Source of the DNA: Plazaster borealis
Taxonomy: Eukaryota; Echinodermata; Asteroidea; Forcipulatida; Labidiasteridae
NCBI GenBank assembly: GCA_021014325.1
Contig: CM037462.1
Span: 10,894,501 to 10,958,500, forward strand
Direction: 5' to 3'
DNA: 64,000 bases
Shown here: piece after piece, positions 45,801 to 57,000 of the stretch
Layout: each line of letters starts with the position of its first letter
Position numbering within the stretch: position 1 is the first letter of the stretch
Position numbers and translations under genes: made by a program
The notes under the pieces: generated by a model
Databases searched by the model: none
What the model saw: only the letters and a program-made list of their open reading frames with translations
Told to the model about the DNA's origin: nothing

Positions 45801-48800
45801 ACCTATAGTATAAATGCAAAAAAACTATTTTTTGCACCTTTAGTTATCTGATATGAATTTTAGATAATTTTTCCCTTTTAAGTTTGTTCAAAATTTACCA
45901 TGAAATGTGACACTGCAGTAAAATTCAGGTCAAAATCCTGCTTTTTTAAAAAACTGAATAAATCAGATAAAATGTGTGATTCCTCCCACAAAAACTACTG
46001 TGATCTTTTAAAATGGCTATAGATGGCAATTTGCTAATTTAGTGGCAAAAAGGTTCATATTCCTAGAGAGTTGTTAAAGAGGAAGGGAAATGTCAAATTC
46101 AATTTTGTGATGCCCTCATTTTCCAATAGATAGAGTCCTCATGTGAGTGGAGGAAAAATTACAACCTCACGTTAAAATGGTGTAAGTTGCCATTGTATTC
46201 AATAATCTTCCGGGCAAAATTTGTCAACATTCAAAACATCCGATGACATAATTCTGAGAAAAATGGGTCGGTACTGGGATGTTTTTGTTCATTCCTTTCA
46301 TTTCCCTTCCTCTTTAATATTTACTTTTTTCAGTAAACTACTTATTAGGTTTTGTTCTGGTTTTTTTTTTTAAATACATCTGTAAACCCAATTCACCTGA
46401 CTTCATCATCACAATAATGCTGCCATTTTGGAAGTCGATGTCACTGTGTGTTACACAGTGTAGTTGTGCGCATTTTTGGTAACGCTGCGTTTACAGGCTT
46501 CCCCACAATAAGTACGTGCAATTTGACTCCCACAAATGGCAAGCGTGGCAGACAGTGCCACATTTAACAACGGTGCAAGGGGTCAAATCGATAGCCCTTG
46601 CATAAAGGCCACCTACACTGAAACAATAGAAACTTGCAACCGTTGGCCGAGTGCACAACTCTCAGCCAATGAGGGCTCTTCCTTTGACCCGTCAGTGAGG
46701 GCGCTGTTGAGCTTGTGACATCACATGCAAGAGGTCTACTACTAAAGTCACCTAAGTTGGGTTTGAAACTTTGCAAGGTGGGAGTACAAACAAGTGAGGT
46801 TTGCGGTGACACCATGTGCATCAATCTCTTTTTTTGAGTAGCGGTGGTTCTGAGAAGAACCGGTGGTTTGACAACTCGACGCTTTGATCAGTATGCCTTG
46901 ATCGTCGTCAGGAGAATTGAGATGACCAGAGACGATCAGAGCATACTGATTGATTTGTTGAGTTGTCAAACCACTGGTTCTCAGAACCACCTCTACTCAA
47001 AAGAGATTTATGCACATGGTGTCACCGTGAATTCTCACTTAAAGACACCTACTTGTTAGAGGGACTGTTGACCATGGATCCAGTGATGTTCTGATCCATG
47101 AAGAACAGCAAAGAGAGACAGAAGCCTAGCCCCATGGAACCCAAGACCATGTAGATGCTAACACCTTCTAGCGACACCAGCGTGAAGAAACTACCCTCGT
47201 GGTATGGAAACATCTCCACTGCCAATGATCAACAAAGAGAACTTAGAGCAATTTATTTGTTTCATCCTGTTTCACCAGGGCTTGATTTAACGAAGAGGAT
47301 TGATCTTAAGTGTGTATCAATCTTAATCGCTAAGCAAAATGTGATGTCACAATACAAATCACTATGGTGTTACTGTCAATTCATCCAAAGATGAATCTTA
47401 GTGTTATGTTAAATCATAAAGCCTGCAAGCACACAAACTTTGCTAAGCACAGAAAGGTCTTGTTTAGCTGAAAATAGCTTACCAGTCAAAATTTCAGAAA
47501 GTTTAAATTGTTGCCACTGGTTCCCAACTCATTTTTTGCTTAGCAAAGAAATTTGCTATTAAGCAGTAGGTTCTGCTAAACAGCTTCATGAAATTGGGCC
47601 ATGTGACCAATTTCATAGAGCTGCTTAAGCCGAAAATATTGCTTAACAAATTTCTACTAAGCAGTTTATATTGTTGCCACTGGTTCCCAACTCACACTTC
47701 GTTTATCGATTAAAACCCATCTTAATATCAATCTGGGCTCTTTATGGAATAAGTATTTGGTTCCTCAACTTTTGGGTCACGTTTTAGTGGTAAAAAAAGA
47801 GGGAAAATGGCTTTTGTTTTCAGAGACTTTTCCATGTTTAAAACGCTTATTTTGCTGCAATTGAAAACAAAGTTGCTGTTGTTGTTGCCGTTTTTTTATT
47901 TTTTTGGGGGAAGGGGGTCTTCAAATAGTAATCTTGACTTTTGATATTATTTCAGACAAACAAATTTGATTGGAAGACTGATGCTGGTATGACACTTTAT
48001 AAGATTGAAATTGAATTTTTGTCAAAGCTATCAATTTTCAGGTTTTTGTTTTACTGCAAAAAGTTTTGGGCTCCATATTGGTTTGCTCCCATTTCAATAG
48101 TTGTTTACAAAATTAGTTCTTGACTGTCTTTGAACTAAATACTTGTACTGTATTTGTTTACTTTCTTTTCTGTCATCTTTAGAAATGTTGAAAACAATTA
48201 TCAAATTGAATCGAATTGAACTGAACACCAAAGCAAAAGAGATACAATCAAAAACCAAAAAAAAACAAATTCTGAGAAAGTCTATCCAAGAAAATTTCAC
48301 TGAAGAAGATTCGATTTTTTAACAAGAAAAACAGGTTTCTTGAATTAGTTTGTAAAATTGCTTTTGAACACATAAGAAATTTGTTATCATTGCGGATTTT
48401 ATTTTTAGAATGCCAAAGAAAACAATAATCCTAACTGCAATTTACTTACGTTGGATGTCTTTGAATAAATACGAGCCGACAAAAGACATGACGATGACGC
48501 TGACTGGCAATGCATAGTCGGCTAAAACTTCACGTTTACTTGCGTCCAGAAACGGGCTGTAATCCAAGAAGTTATTAGTTAATCAAGTTATCGCTTAGAG
48601 GGTAAAACCACGGTGACTTCAGAAACGCAATGACAATGATTATACTATTTCAAAATATCTTCCCTGACATTTAAGAATTAATTGTTTAAATGTTTATTTG
48701 TTTATCCCCCTTCACGGCATGTCAGAGGTTCGCCCCGGTGTTCCTGGTTTGATCAGCAGCATATTGCGCCACAGCACCTTGTAAACCATTACAAGGTGCT

Positions 48801-51035
48801 ATGTTAAGGAATAGGTCTCATACTTCAAAAACGTAGCTCCGCATATCTTGCAGGAAAAACTTACTGTCTGTCTGTTCAAGCGCCTTGAGTACCTTTTTGG
48901 TAGATACGTGCGCTATATAAGACTATATTATTATTATTATTATTATTATATTCCGGGCGGCTTAGAGTCCGAAAATTACGGTATTATTATTGTATTTCTC
49001 TTCCTTCCCCTCACCTCTTAGTGAAGCTGTGTAGAGTGACACCCACCCACAGCGTTCCAAACATCAGGATGAGATACACCAGGGAGTTCTCTCGTAGACA
49101 CGGCTTAATGTTGACAACCTGCGTGCCGTTGGTGACATTCCCAGCGTAGAGTAACCCGTAGTCGTCCAAGGCTTCCGAGCACCCATCGGACTTGTAGTTC
49201 TTCTGAAAATCTGTGAGAAGATACGTGGAGGATGTTATCGACAGCATTGAATCAAAATGTGGACACCTGGTTGGCTCAGTGGTTTCTTTCCCTGCCTTTC
49301 ACCCTCTGTGGACCCCGGTTCGAATCCCACCTCAGACTGGAGCTATGCACGCGGATTGGGTTTTCAGTCCCAACCAGATTGCTTGGGTTTTCCCAATTTC
49401 GGGTTTTCTTCCCACATCTTAAACTGAACATTTCTTCTCGTTTCCTATTCACCATCCTGTTATTGGCGATTGCGCTGTTGAATAAATAAAAAATAATTAA
49501 AGAAATATATAAAATTCAGACAAATAAAGCACCCCTCTTCCTCTGGTGGTGGACTTTTAGGTTTGTTTAATGTCTAAGCGAGGAAGTCAAAGTTTTTGTA
49601 AACTTACTTGTTTGTGTGAAGGTAGGTATATTTTCTAAATAGTCATGCATTATTTATAATAGCAATGCAGAATTTGTTTCTTCATTTTTTTAACCCCAAG
49701 ATGGTGGACTAATTAATTGTATTTGTTTTAAACATCTAATCGAGCAAGTCAAAAAGTTTTTGTAAACTTACTTGTTTGTGTGATGGTAGGTACATTTTCT
49801 AGTCATATTTTGTACATAACTTTTTTGTGTACATAATAGCTATGCAGGGTTATTTTTTATTCCGAACTTTCTTTTCCTCAAGGATTTCTGGAAAAGAGTT
49901 CAGTCAGTTTAGTAAGGAGTCAGTGCTAAAATTCAATTAATGTATCGTCGTCTGCCCGAAAGAAGGATGTTAGGAAAAGCTACTGCAGAAAGGGCGCAAG
50001 CAATTGATGTGCAAAACTGTGTTTCAAGAAAAACCGAGTGTGAAAGTTTGATCGGTTTTCTGCCATTCATTAGTCATTATAGGAAGGTTAAATTCTGAAT
50101 TGGAATGGGAAAACATGCCTTTGAGGGTAATTCTAGCAACAAAAATGTAACAGTAATGGGGTTTTTTTTTGTCAGGAGCCATTTTATTGCTTATGGGCTT
50201 CTGTTAATGGAAAAAATACTTCGTGTGCCTGGATGTTCCGGGCACACGACGGTAGACATTAAAACACATTAATGAAAAACAGAGACATAAACATCAACCC
50301 ACATCTTGCATTTGATAAATTTAGAGCCCTTTTTTATTTTCTTTGCCAACAAAGAGCTGGATAATTGAATTATGGATAGTTTCAAAAAGGTTTTCACATA
50401 ATTGTTGTTCATTCTATTGGGCGCCAAAGGGAAAATTAAGTGGCCTTGATTGGCGCTGTACACATAACGAATTTAACATCTTTCAAAAACCTAAAATCCA
50501 TCAAAGTGTATAAAATGCTTTAATGGATTTTAGGTTTTTAATATTTTAGATCTATATCAGGATTTTAAAAACCACATGGTCTTCTGTCTTTGCTGCATTG
50601 CACATTTAAATTGTTTCAATTCAAAATTTTACTAATTACATTTAAATCTCAGATTGGCTTAACTCCATCTTACATTGTAAATCAATTGTACCTTACACCC
50701 CTTCTCGCACTCTTCGTTCTTCTGCTAAGACCATTTTAACTATTCCTAGAACTTCCTCATCATATGGTGATCGTGCCTTTTCTGCTTGTGCTCCTAAACT
50801 TTGGAACACTTTACCTAATAACATTAGATGCTGTAGTTCTCTTCCATTGTTTAAAAACTTGCTGAAAACTCATTTATTTAACTCCACAAACACCGAGCTT
50901 GTAACATGTCTAGATTATTCATTGTATAATTGTCTTTGTATTCTATATTTCTCTTTTGTTGCTTATATGTTTTGTTTTTTGTTCTGCGCCTCGGAATAGG
51001 GTCTTGTACACTAGATAGATGGCGCATTATAAATG

Positions 51036-51075
<40 letters not shown>

Positions 51076-54000
51076 TATAATGTGCAATGTCTTAGAACAC
51101 TGGACACATTTGAGAAACTAGTTTTTCATATTCCTCAAAGTAAAATAGACTTACGCCTAAATAAGAAATACAGAGTGTACCTCTGGATTCTCTAACAGTA
51201 GCTGTTTTTTTTTAAAAAGAATAACACAAATATTGCCTTTGTAATATCAATAGTATTATTTTCATTTATTTTCATGTCATTTATAAATTCTGGTTGGGAA
51301 GCCAAGGACTCTCAGAAAATGAACTTAAATGGAGGAAGTTTAAGTTCTAGAAATGAGAGGAAAACCCAAGAGAATCATTCCAGAGAAAACCCACACAATC
51401 AGGTAGGGACTGAAAATCCAATCAACATAGTGCTCCCAGCGAATTTGAACCAGGGTCTCAGAGGTGGAAGGCGAGGAAAGATACCACTACACCAACCCGA
51501 CCGCCAATAATAATAATAACTATTATTATTGTTATTATTTATTGCACCATAACAATACAAATACAAACAAACACAAGACAAATCGAAGACCTAGATAACC
51601 CAAACAGAAAACATCAAAGCAAGAAACATAGGCCTAGCACAAGAAACATACTGTGTAGCAAAGTAAAAAAAAGATAATAGCAGAGGAAGGAAGTTTCAGT
51701 TTTAGATGTGGGAGGAAAACCCCAGAGAAATATTCCAGAGAAAACCCACTCAGTCAGGTAGGGACTGAAAACCCAATCCACATAGTGCCCCCAGCATGAT
51801 TTGAACCAGGGGTCCTAGAGGTGAAAGGCGAGGAAAGATACCACTTCGCCAACCCGACCACCCGATTGAATCTTTATTTGATTTCTGCCACCGAAGATGA
51901 CATTTTCTTTTCGCGAAAATTGGGCCATGAAAACTTTTAAAACAGCAAAGAGACAATTAAATTGAAACGAATCATGTTTAAAGTCTTACTGTAGACAAGT
52001 TCCTTCAGTGGGTCGACACAAAATGCGATGGAAATGAACAAAGCAAATATTTCTTCTGTTGATCTGAAAGTACAAAATTGAAAAGAAAATCATAAATTAT
52101 ATTAAAAAACCATTCACAGAAACATAACAGTAGTGTAGCTCTCACCTTGAAGTGGCCGTCAGGCCTTGTGATAGTAGGCGATCTCTCATTAAAAAAATTT
52201 TTAAAAAGGAAAAAAGTATACCGCTATGGTGTTTTAACCATGTATAAAACTCTTTTGGGAGAAGTGTTGGCTCTAAGAAGAACCAGCGGGTGTGGTCTCA
52301 ACGTATTGAACAGTATGCTCTGCTCGTCTTCTCCTGAAGACGAGTTCTCCTGAAGACAAGTTCTCCTGAAGACGAGCAGAGTATATACTGTTCAAAACGT
52401 CGAGACCACACCAGTTCTCCTTAAAGCCAACACTTCTCCCAAAAGAGTTTTATAGACCCATTGCATATGACGTCACACTCTCAAAAAGGAGGCAGATCAT
52501 TGGACACTAGCTGTTCTCTGTGCGTAAAAACGTGCGCGTGACCTCAGCGTACCTGTAGCGTTTCGCATTATGCAAGGAGGACCTATTGATTTCCATAGCC
52601 CCCTTACACAACGCAGAACACACCTCCGAACAATGCGCGTAATTTTGGGTGTCAACTCTCTTTTGTGCATGTTTGTATACAATTTTGACACCCAAAATGG
52701 CGGACAGTATAGGCGCATGTGAGTGCGCAGCGCGTTGTGCAAGGGGTCTATACATGATTGTACCCTCAAGTTTACGACTATAGTTTTTCTTAGGAGTACA
52801 TTTCAGTAAATTTGACCTAGGGGAGAAACCCTCTTTTTTTTACCTTGTGGACCATTTCATGAGGCGGGATGCATCAGAGAGCGAGTACAGAAACAAGAAG
52901 AATGTATTCCAAAAGCCGACTAGGGCGTACATGGTCATGAAACTCAAGTCGAAGTCCTCGCAGATACTGTAGATGACTGCAACAAATCAAATAGAGCATT
53001 GGGTTAAAAAATTCAATTCAGATGATGCACCCATCCACTGCGGGATTTTTGCGGTTCCATCAATTTTAACATGGTCCCATCATGTAAGATTATGTGAGAG
53101 AATTATTAGTGAGAAAATAAAATTAGCTGTTGTAAACTGCTTACCAACCAAAAGGACCTATGGTATAAATGCAAAAAAATAGTTAATGGCCTGACGTTTT
53201 GACCCTGGCAGAGTCTTTCTCGAATGCTAAATGACAAGACAACACACATAGACAGGTATATAAATGTAACAGAAAAGGTCAAGTGGAAATACATGAATAG
53301 AGAGAGAGAGGCAGAAAGCACACAGAAAAGGCAAGGGGTATAACAAAAAGAATAAGGAGACAAAAAGGAAGGGGGTGGAGGGAAGGGGGCTGGTTTGACC
53401 ACAAGAAGTTGGAAACACAAAGGACAAAATCAAAGGTGGGAAGAGGGAGAAAAATAATTATCAGTACCGGTATGTTTAAATTCTTGTTTGCTGAAAGTTG
53501 CACAGAATGAGCGACTTACTGTATAGGCCTATACTAACTATCTTCTATACTATATATTATATAATTAATGAAAAACGACAATTATTCTGAATGAGGGTGC
53601 AGCTTAAAATACAAATTACTTCTCATGAAAATACTCAGATGGCACTGGAACTCATGCCGGATTATTTTCCCAGGTCATTTAAGCTTTTTGTTTTCTTCTT
53701 GCATTTGGGTATTTGGCTTGCTTTTTTTTTGTATTTTAGTATTTAGGTATATTTTTTATTATAAGGCACTTCGGGTGAGGTATTTTACATAAAGTGCAAT
53801 ATAAATGCCTTCTAGGTTTTGAAGTATGAGACCAATTCCTTTACATCGCACCATGTAATGGTTTACCAGGTGCTGTGGTGCAATATGCTGCCGATCAAAC
53901 CAGGAACACCGGGGCGAACCCTTTCTCTTTACGATAAGTGCACTGGGTTCTTTTACGTGCATTAAACAACACACAGGACCTAAGGCTTTACATCCCATCC

Positions 54001-57000
54001 GAAGGACGCAGCAATAATGGTTAAGTGTCTTGCTAAAGGAAACAAGTGTCAAGACCGGGACTTGAACCCCACACTCTGCTGATCAGACACCAGAGCTTGA
54101 GTCCGGTGTTCTTATCCGCTCGACCACGACATTATTAATACAACATGGCTAACATTTTTCCAGACATATTCTATTTCAAAAAGTAATAAACAATTTGAAA
54201 AAACCCATAACAATAAATCAAAGTGCCAAAGACAAAAAGGAGGATTTGCGAGCTATTCCTCCAGTAGTCAGTTTCTTAGATAATGGTACTCTTTGCAGAC
54301 TCTATAAGTAAATGAATGCAACAGTTTCACACGATAAGGACTTTATTATTCACTTAATTGGAACAGGAAGCTACAGGAAGCTACGCCTATAAAACTGTAA
54401 CTTACTTGGGGGAAAAAAAGTCAATATTATCAATTTTGTTGTTGGCAGTATTTCAATTACGGCAGCTTTTTAAGACTCTACTCCAACAATCTGACATTGA
54501 TTATGTTCCTGTACGGGTGGCGCAATTTGTTTGATTTGCATACCTGGTCGGGCAACACACGTGTTCTTTTTTGTACTGCAACACGTGTGTCCTCTTTGTG
54601 GCTGTGAATCCCGACCGGCCTTAATTGGATTGATGGGAGTAAGAACATCCTTCTGGGGTAGGGGGAGGGGGGTTTAATTTGATTAAATTGATGACTTGAA
54701 AGAGATGGTGCTTATATGCTGGTAACTGAGATAGCCATATCATAGGGGTTGTGGGGTTTGTTTCTAGAGGTGGCGCCCCCTGGAGGATTAATCCTCGGAA
54801 TGGAATTTGGTTTGCCCTCTTTGGGGACACGATACGCTCCGTAACTGGGTCAAGACTCCCTGGGTGTTTCTTGACTTAAAGTATATGAATCCTAAACTGA
54901 TGGACTGTGGTCGGAGGGTATGGGGGTTAAATCGTATAATCCATTGAATTGAATTTGGGAGTTGTCTTCACAGTCCTGGTTGATCTGATCGAGTGGTGAA
55001 GGTATCGGTGGACAATTCAAAGGTGACTGACAAGGATCTCGATTGATCCGAATCCTATTAATCCAAGACGGGCGTCGCAAATGCTTCAGGCCAATTAGCA
55101 CCCAGGCTTGGGACGCAGCGATAAAAGCATTGAAGACTACACACAGGGCATTTTGTGCACACATATGCCCAATGCAATTTAAAGTCATACATTAAAAAAT
55201 AATAACTTGACGTTTTAGCATTTGACATTCATATCAGGCTTATTTTAAAAATACTCAGCTCTGCATATCAGTGAAACACCATGAGTTATGCTTATTGAAA
55301 AGAAAAAAAATTAATAGCCTGATAGTTCGACCCGAGCAGAGACTTTTTCGAAGGCTCTTTGAGAAAGAATGCACACAATTGGAAGCTCCAAAATATGCAA
55401 AAACATTTTGATGACATTCATTTAAATTGTAATGGGGGGAAAAAAAACACCTTGCAGACCAATTTATTTGTGATCATTTGCGTATGTCCTGTACCAGTTA
55501 CCGGGATGCGTATAACGCTCATGTACGCATGCGCGCAAGGTTTTATCTCGCATTACACTGGCCATTGCGTCAACATCATTGGTCAAAGTGGCCTGTGATG
55601 CATTAGGAAATAATCCTAATTAAACACTAGACGCAATGTACAGAATAGCGGCCACCCAGTACCGCTGGCACATTGTCTCTTGGATTTGTCTTTAGTAACT
55701 GAGCAGCACCCAACTTCATAGAGCTGCTTAAGCAGAAAATATTGCTCAACAGATTTATGCTCAGCAAAAATAAGCGGAATACCAGTCACAGATTGGGTAT
55801 GTGAGATGGGATTTAGGCTGGTAACCCTATTCTGCTAAGCAGAAATGATTTCTGCTTAGCTACTTTTTGTTCTTAAGCAGCTCTCTAAAATTGGGCCCAG
55901 ATGACTTGTACACAGCTAGCTCCACCCTACGGAGCCCCAATCTCCCCTAACCCTAACTATTATAAGATTAACAGCCAGAAAATAGCGAGGGGGCGGGGGG
56001 GGGGGGGGACGACAACGTGGTACGCATTAAGACACTTCCAAAATAATGCGCCAGGGTACGGGAGAGGCCGGGGTCTCGTGTTTCAGGGACCAAGGATCAT
56101 TGAACAAACACTTCCCATCAGGTAGCTTATAATCAAATATTCACCATCGATCAACAAATGTACAGTGTGTTGTCTTAAGCACAGCAACAGCCCCGGGCCG
56201 TCTACCCTCGTCTTTATGCACTGCCTAAAGAGAAAGGTAAGAGGTGCTGGGCATGATTGTCAACATTTTTACAGCAGTACACAGAGTACTACTGGAGGGA
56301 AGTGGAGGTCAGCGGATTTGTTCATGTATGTAAATGTTGATTTTGCCCTTGATGCGGAGGACCCTGTTTGAGAAAACTCTCCACATTAAGACTGTTTTTT
56401 TTTTTGGCTGTGTGGCAGTTGATTGCAGCCACAATGTGAAGCGGCGTTCTATGCTGACATGGCTTAGCCGCAATCTGAATCGAAAATAGGACTGGTGGAA
56501 ACTTTAAATTCCATTCAAAAATTACCCGGGACAATTCATCCATTCTGATTGGTCGAGAGAAGATCACGTGGCCATGTTTATAACAAACGTGCGGTATATT
56601 TTAGGCAAGCTGAGACTAAACTGTCAGATTTGTTCTCAACTTTTTAAAGGTTTTTGGATGTTTTTTAATGGAAAGGTATTAATGAATGGAAATAATAGAG
56701 GTGGTGACTCAGTCTTGAACGGCCGTTTAAAACCTTGCAGGGTTGTGGTCATGCGATAAAGGATGCCCCTTCGGCCCGGTCTTTTATCACATGGCCATGA
56801 CCCTGCCAGTTTTAAACGACAATTCATAAATACCAGGGACAGTTTATCCGATCTGATTGGTCGAGAGGAGATCACATGGCCATGGCCAACGTGCGATATA
56901 AACACAGTGAGGAGTGTTTAAACATATTGCGTGGCGCGCAAGCTTATGCAGGCCCTAATTTACGCGTAATGCAATCAATACATACCGGTACTCAATGTAC

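Noticed and set aside
46536..46830. Short open frames upstream of the foldback at 46735
   Set aside because: They overlap repeat sequence related to 23425-23590 and show no conserved protein pattern.
53227..53503. Overlapping Ser/Phe/Leu-rich minus-strand frames
   Set aside because: They are translations of a pyrimidine-rich dispersed repeat that also occurs at 480-700.
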